Assembly (NCBI GenBank): GCA_934446455.1 | Contig: CAKSEE010000037.1 | Span: 1-28,375 of the forward strand | Length of the DNA stretch: 28,375 bases | Direction: 5' to 3' | Source of the DNA: an uncultured Oscillospiraceae bacterium | GTDB taxonomy: Bacteria; Bacillota; Clostridia; Oscillospirales; Ruminococcaceae | Part shown: piece after piece, positions 1 to 7,664 of the stretch | Position numbering within the stretch: the first letter of the stretch is position 1 | Layout of the letters: every line of letters starts with the position of its first letter | Notes under the pieces: model-generated | Told to the model about the DNA's origin: nothing | The model's input: the letters and a program-made list of their open reading frames with translations, nothing else | The model's database searches: none | Translations under genes and position numbers: made by a program

Positions 1-7
1 GGTCTAA

Positions 8-40
8 GGTGGCGGTCGAAATTGACCGCCACCGTTTTTT
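8..40 (+). terminator. Rho-independent terminator of an upstream plus-strand gene
   Basis: A perfect 10-bp stem (8-17 with 24-33) with a 6-nt loop is followed by G and six T on the plus strand. The minus strand has no T run after the stem, so it serves a plus-strand gene that lies outside the window and converges on the symporter. Confidence 0.85.
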
Positions 41-51
41 GTAAAAAGCCC

Positions 52-175
52 GCTTAGTCTGCGTAGTCCTTGTCAATACCCGCGCTTGCCTGCCAAAATG
101 GTGTTGACGACGTAGCTGTGCCTTTCTCGTCAGCCGTTAGCTTAGTCTGCGTAGTCCTTGTCAATACCCGCGCTT
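52..175. repeat. 36-bp direct repeat: duplicated 3' end of the symporter gene
   Basis: Positions 52-87 and 140-175 are identical over 36 bp. The right copy is the real end of the symporter gene (last ten codons plus stop on the minus strand); the left copy is a detached duplicate. The 52 bp between them (88-139) resemble a segment near 11.1 kb that also lies just past a minus-strand stop codon. The arrangement looks like an insertion that carried, or duplicated, the gene end. Confidence 0.9.
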
Positions 176-1731
176 ATAAGCTCCTTTTCCTCAGCCGCAA
201 GCGCCAGCTCCTGCTCGCGCTGAATATCCTCGTGCAGCGAGAGCATGGGCTTTACGTCCATGCGGCGCACGTGCCTGTCTATGTAGTTCTTTGTGCACTT
301 ATAGACCATAGGCGACAGCACCAGAACGCCGATAAGGTTCGGCAGCATCATCATGCCGTTGAACGTATCCGACAGCTCCCACGCGAGATTCTCGCCCATG
401 GTAGCGCCGCCGATTATCGCAACGACGAATATTATCTTGTAGACGATGACCGACTTCTCGCCGAAGAGGAACTCGAACGCCTTTGTGCCGTAGTGGCTCC
501 AGCCAAGCGCCGTGGAGAACGCGAACAGCAGCAGCGCTATCGCAACAAAGCAGCGTCCTATCGTGCCGAAGTCCTGCTGGAATGCAATGCCTACAAGCGA
601 ACCCGTGTCGGTTATGCCCGAGTTTTCGATAAGTCTGCCCGTTTCAAGGTCTATGTAGCCCGAGGACAGCACCGTGAACGCCGTGAGGGTGCATACAACG
701 ATAGTATCCGCAAATACCTCGAAAATGCCCCACATACCCTGCTGAACAGGCTCTTTGACGTTGGAGCTGGCGTGAACCATTACCGATGAGCCAAGACCCG
801 CCTCGTTAGAGAACACGCCGCGCTTCATGCCCATCTGTACAGCCATCTTCACGCCGTGGCCGACGATACCGCCCACAGCCGCCTCAAGACCGAACGCGCT
901 CCTGAATATCGCTGCGAACACCTCGCCGAAACGGTCGATGTGCTTGAAGCAGATAACAAGCGTACCAACAAGGTACAGCAGCACCATTACGGGAACTATC
1001 TTCTCCGCAACCGAAGCGATGCGCTTGATACCGCCGATTACAACGAGCGCCGCGATAGCCATGAGAACGATGCCCGTAACGATGTTCGGAATGCCGAACG
1101 TGCTCTTCATGTTGGTGGAGATGGTGTTTATCTGCGTCATGTTGCCGATACCGAACGACGCCAGCAGGCAGAATATGCAGAACAGCACCGCCAGCACCTC
1201 GCCTATTACCTTGCAGTGCTTTTTGCCGCCAAGGCCGTACTTTAGGTAGTACATGGCGCCGCCGCTCCACTCGCCGTCCTTGTTGCGTCTTCTGTAAAGG
1301 ATACCGAGGACGTTTTCGGAGAAGTTAGTCATCATGCCGAAGAACGCCATTACCCACATCCAGAACACCGCGCCCGGACCGCCCGTTACGATAGCGGATG
1401 CAACGCCTGCGATGTTACCCGTGCCGACAGTCGCAGCAAGCGCCGTGCAAAGGCTCTGAAACTGCGAAATCGTCTTGTCGGAGGTGTGCTTTGTGATTTT
1501 CTTGTCGCGGAATATTGAGCCTATGGTGCATTTTATCCACCTGCCGAAGTGCGACACCTGAAAGAACTTTGTAAGGCTCGTCATAAGTATCCCGACGAGA
1601 AGGAGAAGAATAAGCGCGGGCCAGCCCCACACAACGCCGCTTACCGCGTCGTTTACCTTTTTTACTCCGTCAAGGAATGCGTTGCTCTCTGCGGTTTCCG
1701 CCGCCGCAGAAAGGAGAAACAGTTTGTCCAT
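142..1731 (-). CDS. AGCS-family sodium:alanine/amino-acid symporter
   Basis: This 529-aa polytopic membrane protein belongs to the alanine-or-glycine:cation symporter (AGCS) family and should import small neutral amino acids with Na+. The match is clear over the whole length: a hydrophobic segment near residues 35-55, the family signature GGPGAVFWMWVMAFFGM, the conserved stretch RGVFSNEAGLGSS typical of these carriers, and about ten membrane segments. Length is slightly above the usual 450-490 aa because of a charged C-terminal tail. The start is set by GGGAGGG (1739-1745) seven bases upstream. It is monocistronic with its own promoter at 1765-1793. Substrate (alanine, glycine or glutamine) cannot be decided from sequence. 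The last 33 coding/stop bases are duplicated downstream. Confidence 0.95.
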   Translation of the reverse strand: MDKLFLLSAAAETAESNAFLDGVKKVNDAVSGVVWGWPALILLLLVGILMTSLTKFFQVSHFGRWIKCTIGSIFRDKKITKHTSDKTISQFQSLCTALAATVGTGNIAGVASAIVTGGPGAVFWMWVMAFFGMMTNFSENVLGILYRRRNKDGEWSGGAMYYLKYGLGGKKHCKVIGEVLAVLFCIFCLLASFGIGNMTQINTISTNMKSTFGIPNIVTGIVLMAIAALVVIGGIKRIASVAEKIVPVMVLLYLVGTLVICFKHIDRFGEVFAAIFRSAFGLEAAVGGIVGHGVKMAVQMGMKRGVFSNEAGLGSSVMVHASSNVKEPVQQGMWGIFEVFADTIVVCTLTAFTVLSSGYIDLETGRLIENSGITDTGSLVGIAFQQDFGTIGRCFVAIALLLFAFSTALGWSHYGTKAFEFLFGEKSVIVYKIIFVVAIIGGATMGENLAWELSDTFNGMMMLPNLIGVLVLSPMVYKCTKNYIDRHVRRMDVKPMLSLHEDIQREQELALAAEEKELISAGIDKDYAD

Positions 1732-1764
1732 ACATGGACCCTCCCTATTATAGTATGCCTTTTT

Positions 1765-1793
1765 ATTATACTATAATTCGACAGATTTTGCAA
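1765..1793 (-). promoter_or_regulatory. Promoter of the AGCS symporter with overlapping inverted repeat
   Basis: Reading the minus strand, TTGCAA (1793-1788), a 17-bp spacer and TATAAT (1770-1765) form a sigma-A promoter. A second TATAAT sits at 1752-1747. A perfect 10-bp inverted repeat (1747-1756 and 1768-1777) overlaps both -10 boxes and may be an operator or a leader hairpin. Confidence 0.75.
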
Positions 1794-1860
1794 ACCCTTT
1801 TATAACGTCATTATGCACAAAATTTTCTCCGAAAAATCAGCCCTATCACTGTTCTTCAGC

Positions 1861-2367
1861 CTAAAACACCGCGCGATAGGTCGCCGCCTGCTGCCCGCCG
1901 CGCCGCGCGCCCGCTTCTATCTGAAGCTCCGTAATGCGCTCGGTGCGCGGGAAGATAACGAGCGCCGCGCAACCCTCCGCGCGCACGCCCTCGCCGAGTA
2001 CCCCGAACTGCTGCGCGCTTGAAAGCCGCTCGCCAAGCCCCGTGAAGATACGCGCGCCCGCGCCGTACACCACGCACACTTCCACCGCGTCGCAGGTGCG
2101 CAGCGTAAGCCTGCCGCGCGGGTCGAGCGCTGTTACAACGCCGTCTGCGGGCGCGTACAGCCCCGCGCTGCCCGCACTGTCGAGAAGCGCCCGCGCGGCG
2201 TTTTCCGCCGAAAGCCGCAGCCGCTGCACTCCCGCAGGCGGCAGCACCGCGAAGCCGTCGCCCTGCGCGCCCTTTGCGTAGCGCGTGTCGTAAAGCTCGC
2301 CCAAAGGGATAACGCGCCCGTCCGCGGCGCTCACAAGCGTTCTCACGGGAGATTGTCTGTCGTTCAT
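1861..2367 (-). CDS. PTS EIIA-Glc-like protein lacking the active-site histidines
   Basis: This 168-aa protein aligns with the EIIA-Glc (Crr/PtsG IIA) fold: residues 11-46 match the start of the domain (SAADGRVIPLGELYD, then GDGFAVLPPAG), 70-81 match the APVDG strand (YAPADGVV), and 95-102 (VEVCVVYG) match the VELFVHFG motif. In true EIIA the His in this last motif carries the phosphate; here it is Val100. The second active-site His aligns with Gly85. About 27 extra residues (47-70) are inserted between the two halves. It therefore cannot relay phosphate in the usual way and may be a regulatory or degenerate relative. The start is chosen on AGGAGG (2375-2380). No EIIB/EIIC gene is nearby. Confidence 0.75.
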   Translation of the reverse strand: MNDRQSPVRTLVSAADGRVIPLGELYDTRYAKGAQGDGFAVLPPAGVQRLRLSAENAARALLDSAGSAGLYAPADGVVTALDPRGRLTLRTCDAVEVCVVYGAGARIFTGLGERLSSAQQFGVLGEGVRAEGCAALVIFPRTERITELQIEAGARRGGQQAATYRAVF

Positions 2368-2370
2368 TGC

Positions 2371-2400
2371 CCCACCTCCTGCGGTTATTCTGCCGCAGGA
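2371..2400 (-). promoter_or_regulatory. RBS of the EIIA-like gene inside a hairpin
   Basis: An 8-bp perfect inverted repeat (2377-2384 and 2393-2400, 8-nt loop) includes part of the AGGAGG Shine-Dalgarno sequence (2375-2380) of the minus-strand EIIA-like gene. If transcribed, the stem would partly hide the RBS. Confidence 0.5.
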
Positions 2401-2464
2401 ATGCGTTTTTATGCCCGCGAAAATATTTTGCGGAAGGAGGGCAGATTTTTCCCTGCTGATATGT

Positions 2465-2470
2465 TATAAT
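2465..2470 (+). promoter_or_regulatory. Probable -10 box of the sigma/anti-sigma operon
   Basis: A perfect TATAAT lies 53 bp before the GTG start of the sigma gene. No good TTGACA-like hexamer is present 16-18 bp upstream, so the promoter may depend on an activator or another sigma factor. Confidence 0.4.
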
Positions 2471-2522
2471 TACAAAAGGGCGGAGAGCTCGCGCTCGATG
2501 CCTGCGGAAAGGGAGGGTCACG

Positions 2523-3002
2523 GTGTTTAACATCACACATGAAAATGCTGCGGACGTTTTCAGGCGGAACGCCAACGCAGTTTACAGGGTAGCGCTCGGG
2601 ATAGTGCGCAGCCCCGAGGAAGCGGAGGACATTCTTATGGAGTGTTTCTCGCAGGCGCTGGGGCGCGGCTTCAACGACGAAAAACATCTTAAATACTGGC
2701 TTATGCGCATGGCGGAACACAGGGCGCTTAACGTTGTAAAGTCCGCGAGGGTACGCCGCAGCGTGCCGCTTGAGGACGCGCACTCCGCGCCGGGCGCGCA
2801 GAACGCAGGGATAAGCGAGCTTCTCGACACGGTAATGCGCCTGCCCGAGATACTGCGCACAGTGATTTATATGTTCTATTACGAGGATATGCCCGCCGCG
2901 GACATAGCGCAGGCTCTCGCGATAAGCGAGAATACCGTGTACAAGCGGCTAGCGCGCGGCAGAAAGCTGCTTAAACTTACGCTGGAGGAGGAGCTGCAAT
3001 GA
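2523..3002 (+). CDS. ECF-type RNA polymerase sigma factor
   Basis: This 159-aa protein has the two-domain ECF layout: a region 2 helix set at about residues 10-75 (EEAEDILMECFSQAL, then HLKYWLMRMAEHRALN) and a region 4 helix-turn-helix at about 105-155 (LPEILRTVIYMFYYEDM, AADIAQALAISENTVYKRLARGR). It would direct RNA polymerase to a specific promoter set when released from its partner. The start is GTG, preceded by GGGAGGG at the right distance. Its stop overlaps the start of the next gene (ATGA at 2999-3002), so the two are translationally coupled, the standard arrangement for an ECF sigma and its membrane anti-sigma. The target regulon cannot be told. Confidence 0.92.
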   Translation: MFNITHENAADVFRRNANAVYRVALGIVRSPEEAEDILMECFSQALGRGFNDEKHLKYWLMRMAEHRALNVVKSARVRRSVPLEDAHSAPGAQNAGISELLDTVMRLPEILRTVIYMFYYEDMPAADIAQALAISENTVYKRLARGRKLLKLTLEEELQ

Positions 3003-5899
3003 CTGAAAGAGAGCTTAAGGCTATGTACGAAAACGCGTCGCTCCCCGAGGAGAGAATGGCGGAGCTTGAAAAGCGCTTTATATCTAAGGTAGAAGCAATG
3101 CCGCAGAACGCGCCCCCCATCCCCGTAATTGACGAGGAGAGCGCCCATGTCGAGCTGAAGCCCGCGCCCCGCCGCCCGCTGAGCGGCGTAATAGGCGTAT
3201 GCGCGGCAGCGGCGGCTGCCGTTGCGCTTGTCGTGGGGATAACGCTTGCTTATAAGGGCGGGTATATCGGCACGACTTCGCATACGTCGGACGATTCGCA
3301 GACCTCGCAGGCCCCGCAGACCTCGCAGGTCTCGCAGACCGTGGAGAGCGCACAAACCACGCAGGACGTGCAGACCGAGGAAACCTCGTCGCCCACGATA
3401 AGGCAGGATATGCTGCCAGAATACCCGAACAGGGGTTCGCGTCACAACATTAACGTAAAGCTTGACGACAGCCTTGCCGAGCGCGCAGCCGCGGACCTTG
3501 AAAGCAACGCCATTGCCGAAACCGAGATATTCGGACTTTTCACCGTAAGGGACTGGACGGAGGTTACGGAAGTGGAGGGCAGGGAAGCGGAGTTTACCTG
3601 TTACACCCTGACAGCGGACGAAATATATTACTCGATCTTTAGCGGAGAACGCGAGGTGCAGGTGGGCGATGAGTTCAAGGTGTACATTTACGGCATGAAC
3701 TCGGCGCAGTACGACGGCTGCCCGCCGCTTGACGAGGGCGACAGGATAGCAGCGGCGCTGAAGCGCGCGGACGCGGGAGACCCCGCAGTCTACGTGCTTT
3801 CTGCGGAATACGCCCTTGCTGACGTGCTTACGATAGACGGCGTGGACTACGCGGCGGTACGCAGCAGCGTATTTCCTGCGATTTCAATGCCGAACCTTGC
3901 TGGCAGCGCGCCGCTGGAGCGCGTTACCACCTGCCTTACCAACCCCGCGCGCTACTACCGCGTATACGACCTCAGCAGCTTCGGGACGTATTTCTGGCTT
4001 TATATGGACGGCATAAAGGCGCTGAGCGAAAGGAAGTTTGACGTAAGCGCGGGCTTTGGTGCGGACGCCGCCGCGATGGAGGTTTTCGAGCAGTATTTCA
4101 GCGGCAGGTGGAAGCACGACCACCCGTGGAAGGTATACGACGACTATATGACGCTCGCGTACACGCCGTACGCGCTTTATGAAAGCGAGTCATACGGGCA
4201 GGGCAGCGGCTATGAAAGCGCGCTTGAAAGCTCGTACCGCCGCTATGTCGAGATGTACGGCGCGGCGGACTCCGTTATCGGGTCCGGCGCGAGGTGCGGC
4301 GGCTTTATGCAGGACGGTTACGCCGCCTATATGGAGGTAACAGCAGACGGCGTGCGCACGATATACGTTGTTCCGTTCGATACGCCCGAAATCATGTACA
4401 GCTATGTAACCGACGAGAAAACGTTCCGCCGCGAGAATTTCGACGACCGCTGGCGGCTCGAGCGCAGGCTTTCCACGGAGGAGGACCTGAGCGGGCTTGT
4501 CACCCGCTTTGGGCTGATGAAGGCGCTGAGCGGCAGCTCAAAGGAATTTACGGACATGGTGTGGAACGCCATAGAGAGCGACTTTACCGACGAGAACGGC
4601 GCAGCGTGGTCGCGTTATATGTACGACGAGGCGACAAACGCCGTTGTTGAGGCGGGCTACATCACGCTGAACGCCGCGGCGGAGGATTCCATAACAATTT
4701 CGCTGCCGTTCTTCTCATCGGCGCGCGAAACGGACGAGAGCGGCAATACGGTCTGCCCCTCGCGCAGCTTCTGCTTTGCGTTTACGGGGAATAGCTGCAC
4801 GCGCACGCTCAGCAGCGGCGACCCTGCGGGCATGGAGCGCTACTACTCTCCGCTTGAAACTGCGGACGGCTTCCCCTCGCCGTACACGAGAGACCCCGAG
4901 TTTGCCGTTGGCAGCGGCATTACTGTAGAGTATTACGCGGCGACGCGGCAGAACGGGCTTACAGACGTGTACGCCGTGCGCGACCTTGGCTACGCAAAGG
5001 CGGGCGGGCAGAACATCTGCGAAATATACCACCGCGACCCGCTGACGGATAAATTTAATCTGATAAGCGCGGCGTATTCGCCGAGCGTGGTGGTATCGGG
5101 GAGCTCCGCATTTATCTGGTATACGCCCATGAACCGCGACTATGAAATAGAGGGCGATTATCTCACACAGTATGACGAGGGAATACTTGTTGACCAATGC
5201 AGTCTTTACAGGGATTACAGCTTCGGCACGGAACTTTACATGAGCGGCAAATATATCCTTGCGCGCCGCAACCGACAGACTAACTACGAATGGGCGGTGT
5301 TCACGGCGGGAGCGCTCAGCACGGGCTATGAAACCTATGCGGACGGTGAGCTTACGCTCACAAAGGACGGCTTCACCACGACAAAGGACGGCAAAACCAT
5401 TGTTTACGACGCTGCGGGCGAAAACCTTGCGGGAATGGTGCAATATCTTACCGCGAAGCTGCGAAGCGGCTGGAGTCAGTTTGTGATAGACAGCCCATCT
5501 TCAACGGGTAACAGCGTTGACGTACCCGATTTCGATTACCCCTGCTATGAGATAGCGAACCCCGAGTGGCGCACGCGCGAGGGGCTGCTGGCGGCGTTTG
5601 AGGAATACCTTACCCCCGCAGCCGCAGAGGAGGCGCTCGCGGAGATAACGGGTCACAGCGTGGTGCTTTATAACGGGCAGTACTACACCCCGAGCGGCGC
5701 GCGCGGCAGCGACCTCAGCAAGGGGCGGCAGGAGTATTCCGCGGAGCTTTCAGAGGACGGAATGAGCGGCGTAGTTACGTATATCGTTCACGGAGGACCT
5801 GACCCCGAGGCTGACAGCACGATAGTTGAAACCTACACCATAGGCGCTGTAAAGACGGAGAACGGCTGGAGACTGGACAGATTCTATCAGCCATACTAA
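2999..5899 (+). CDS. Large membrane-anchored putative anti-sigma factor / sensor
   Basis: The 966-aa product has a short cytoplasmic N-terminus (residues 1-61, charged, helical, with MTERELKAMYENASLPEE), one transmembrane segment at about 62-85, a Gln/Ser/Thr-rich linker at about 94-138, and a roughly 820-residue extracytoplasmic part rich in Tyr, Asp and Gly. The overlap with the sigma gene (ATGA) and the topology indicate an anti-sigma factor that binds the sigma factor inside and senses something outside. The extracellular region is far longer than in ordinary Clostridial anti-sigma proteins (200-450 aa); I do not recognise its domains. The start is supported by GGAGGAGG just upstream. It ends at a strong shared terminator. 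Confidence 0.7.
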   Translation: MTERELKAMYENASLPEERMAELEKRFISKVEAMPQNAPPIPVIDEESAHVELKPAPRRPLSGVIGVCAAAAAAVALVVGITLAYKGGYIGTTSHTSDDSQTSQAPQTSQVSQTVESAQTTQDVQTEETSSPTIRQDMLPEYPNRGSRHNINVKLDDSLAERAAADLESNAIAETEIFGLFTVRDWTEVTEVEGREAEFTCYTLTADEIYYSIFSGEREVQVGDEFKVYIYGMNSAQYDGCPPLDEGDRIAAALKRADAGDPAVYVLSAEYALADVLTIDGVDYAAVRSSVFPAISMPNLAGSAPLERVTTCLTNPARYYRVYDLSSFGTYFWLYMDGIKALSERKFDVSAGFGADAAAMEVFEQYFSGRWKHDHPWKVYDDYMTLAYTPYALYESESYGQGSGYESALESSYRRYVEMYGAADSVIGSGARCGGFMQDGYAAYMEVTADGVRTIYVVPFDTPEIMYSYVTDEKTFRRENFDDRWRLERRLSTEEDLSGLVTRFGLMKALSGSSKEFTDMVWNAIESDFTDENGAAWSRYMYDEATNAVVEAGYITLNAAAEDSITISLPFFSSARETDESGNTVCPSRSFCFAFTGNSCTRTLSSGDPAGMERYYSPLETADGFPSPYTRDPEFAVGSGITVEYYAATRQNGLTDVYAVRDLGYAKAGGQNICEIYHRDPLTDKFNLISAAYSPSVVVSGSSAFIWYTPMNRDYEIEGDYLTQYDEGILVDQCSLYRDYSFGTELYMSGKYILARRNRQTNYEWAVFTAGALSTGYETYADGELTLTKDGFTTTKDGKTIVYDAAGENLAGMVQYLTAKLRSGWSQFVIDSPSSTGNSVDVPDFDYPCYEIANPEWRTREGLLAAFEEYLTPAAAEEALAEITGHSVVLYNGQYYTPSGARGSDLSKGRQEYSAELSEDGMSGVVTYIVHGGPDPEADSTIVETYTIGAVKTENGWRLDRFYQPY
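3296..3340 (+). repeat. Short in-frame repeat coding QTSQ-type linker
   Basis: Imperfect 6-15 bp units built from TCGCAG and ACC/GTC/GCC steps encode repeated Gln-Thr-Ser-Gln residues just outside the membrane segment of the anti-sigma-like protein. The tract is probably a flexible, length-variable linker. Confidence 0.6.
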
Positions 5900-5914
5900 A
5901 GAAAACAAAATAAT

Positions 5915-5944
5915 AGCGGGGGTTGAACAAAATCAGCCCCCGCT
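5915..5944. terminator. Shared terminator between convergent genes
   Basis: A 12-bp stem with one G-U pair (5915-5926 with 5933-5944) lies in the 57-bp gap between the convergent anti-sigma-like and transglutaminase-like genes. An A-rich stretch lies to the left and a short T-rich one to the right, so it can act in both directions. Confidence 0.8.
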
Positions 5945-5956
5945 AGTTTATGCTGT

Positions 5957-7570
5957 TTAAGTGAGCGTTATCGTAAGCTCGCCGCCCGTAAGGCTTGAAG
6001 CCCACCGAGAAGCGCTGCACCCGAGCGCCTCGAGCGAATCGAAGAACGCGTAGTTGTTCTGCATTTTTGTGATAAGCTTGTTGGCAAGCGCGTTGCTTTC
6101 AAGCGTTATCGTGGTGTCGTACACGCCGAGCGCGTAGTTGTCCGCGCAGAGCTTTACAAGCGCGTCATACGCCTCAGAAACGCTTGTGTATACGGTAATA
6201 CCGCTGTGCTCGTAGAAGTCGTAGCCCGAAGCCGCCGCCTCAGGCACGGTGAACGGGTTTTTCACCTTGTGGTCCTCAAACATTTTGCTGTCGCTTATGC
6301 AGAAGTAGTCATAGTAGGGCTGACCGTTGCCGCCGACGGGGTCGTCCCACGTCACGTCTGTCTGATACCACACGCCGTCAACCTCCACCATGTTCCACAG
6401 GTGGGACTCGCCCGCGTAGCCCGCAACGCACATGCAGTTCACGCCGATTGACTGCGCAAGGTACATAAACGCCTTGGAGTAACCCTCGCAGAGCGCCTTT
6501 CCGTAAACCAGCGGACCGTCCGCCTCGGAGATGTACGAGTTGCCCGTGCTCTTGTAATCCGTGCGCAGTATTATCTCGTCGTGTATCACCGCGAGCCTGT
6601 CGAACACGTCGTCCTTTTCAAGCGCCTTTGCAATTATCTCGTCGGCAGCCGCGTCGAACAGGGGCTGTATCTCCGCCGCCTGAGCCGCCGTGCGGGAATA
6701 CTGCGGGTTTACGGAGATAATGCTGCTTGTGTTGTAGTAGGAGTACGAATAGCCGTTGCCGAGCCAGAAGAACTGCGCGTTGTCGTAATCAAACGCCCAG
6801 TAAACGCGGTCGAGGGTGCTTACGGATATCCCGAGCCCGCTCAGGTCCGCGCTTTTGGCGTGCGCCGCCACGGCTTCATAAAGGCGCTCGTAAGCGCGCT
6901 TTTCCGCAGAGGAAAGCGTGTTGTAGGCGTACTTTACCGTGTAGTCGTCAACAATGCTGTTGCTCGGCACGGCGGTTACTTTCTTGGTTATCTTGTAATC
7001 CTTTGTTATGTAGCGCGCGGTCCAGCCGCTCTTTACAGTCATAACGCGAAGCGTTGCGCTTTCAGAGAGCGTTATGCCCTGTGCAGTGTAAAGCGCGGAG
7101 TTTTTGGTGGGCTTTGTGCCGTCGAGCGTGTAGTAGAACTTTACTCCCGACACGGGCGAGGAGAGCGTTATCTTCTGCGCGGCGCCGTAAGTACCCTCCG
7201 CGGGGGTAATGTTCACCTTGGGGGAGAGTTTGTAGTTATAGGTGCGCACGGCGCTTTTCTCGCCGTTTTTAACGGCGTACACCTTAAGCTTTGTGGTTTT
7301 TGTGAGCGTGAGCGCCTTTGTATAGCGCTTGTAGCTCCCGCCGTTTGCGCTGTAGTAGATAGTCGCGCCCTTTGTCGCGCAGGCGAGCTTCACTTTTACG
7401 CTGCCCGAGGCTATAATGCTGCCCGATTTTCTGTTCGCGGCAGGCGCGGAAACGGCGGAAGCCGCCTGCGCGTACGCGCTTTCAGAACCGAGCGCGCTCT
7501 GCACGGGCGCCGTAAAAATCCCGCACGCGACAACCGCCGCGCATATTGCCGATAGGAGTCTTTTCTTCAT
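5957..7570 (-). CDS. Secreted transglutaminase-like protein with two chitobiase-C-type repeats
   Basis: This 537-aa protein begins with a Sec signal peptide (residues 1 to about 34, MKKRLLSAICAAVVACG). Two repeats of about 75 residues follow (about 50-120 and 121-195), each with the ATIYYSANGG / VKFYYTLDGTKPT pattern of the chitobiase/beta-hexosaminidase C-terminal domain found in surface proteins. The C-terminal half is a transglutaminase/protease-like core with Cys361 (GKALCEGYSKAF), His390 (GESHLWNMV) and Asp405 (YQTDVTWDDP) as the triad. It is probably an extracellular peptidase or cross-linking enzyme acting on cell wall or surface proteins; which reaction it performs is not visible. The gene is monocistronic, and a 12-bp palindrome lies upstream at 7627-7638. 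Confidence 0.9.
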   Translation of the reverse strand: MKKRLLSAICAAVVACGIFTAPVQSALGSESAYAQAASAVSAPAANRKSGSIIASGSVKVKLACATKGATIYYSANGGSYKRYTKALTLTKTTKLKVYAVKNGEKSAVRTYNYKLSPKVNITPAEGTYGAAQKITLSSPVSGVKFYYTLDGTKPTKNSALYTAQGITLSESATLRVMTVKSGWTARYITKDYKITKKVTAVPSNSIVDDYTVKYAYNTLSSAEKRAYERLYEAVAAHAKSADLSGLGISVSTLDRVYWAFDYDNAQFFWLGNGYSYSYYNTSSIISVNPQYSRTAAQAAEIQPLFDAAADEIIAKALEKDDVFDRLAVIHDEIILRTDYKSTGNSYISEADGPLVYGKALCEGYSKAFMYLAQSIGVNCMCVAGYAGESHLWNMVEVDGVWYQTDVTWDDPVGGNGQPYYDYFCISDSKMFEDHKVKNPFTVPEAAASGYDFYEHSGITVYTSVSEAYDALVKLCADNYALGVYDTTITLESNALANKLITKMQNNYAFFDSLEALGCSASRWASSLTGGELTITLT

Positions 7571-7626
7571 GCTAAGTCCTTTCCCAGCCGTTGCCCAAAG
7601 TTACTGTTATTTTATCATATCCGCGC

Positions 7627-7638
7627 GTCTGCGCAGAC
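7627..7638. promoter_or_regulatory. 12-bp perfect palindrome upstream of the transglutaminase-like gene
   Basis: The sequence GTCTGCGCAGAC is perfectly palindromic. It lies 57 bp upstream of the start, beside an AT-rich TATGATAAAAT stretch (minus strand) that could be the -10 region. It may be an operator; no regulator is identified. Confidence 0.3.
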
Positions 7639-7664
7639 AGCTTTTCAATGCCCTGCTGCTTCCT

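Noticed and set aside
3296..3340. Short repeats as a possible CRISPR array
   Set aside because: Units are 6-15 bp, contiguous and in frame with a coding linker; there are no spacers.
6581..7555. Plus-strand frame of 324 codons opposite the transglutaminase-like gene
   Set aside because: Composition is antisense-like and there is no RBS; the minus strand has a signal peptide and a catalytic triad.
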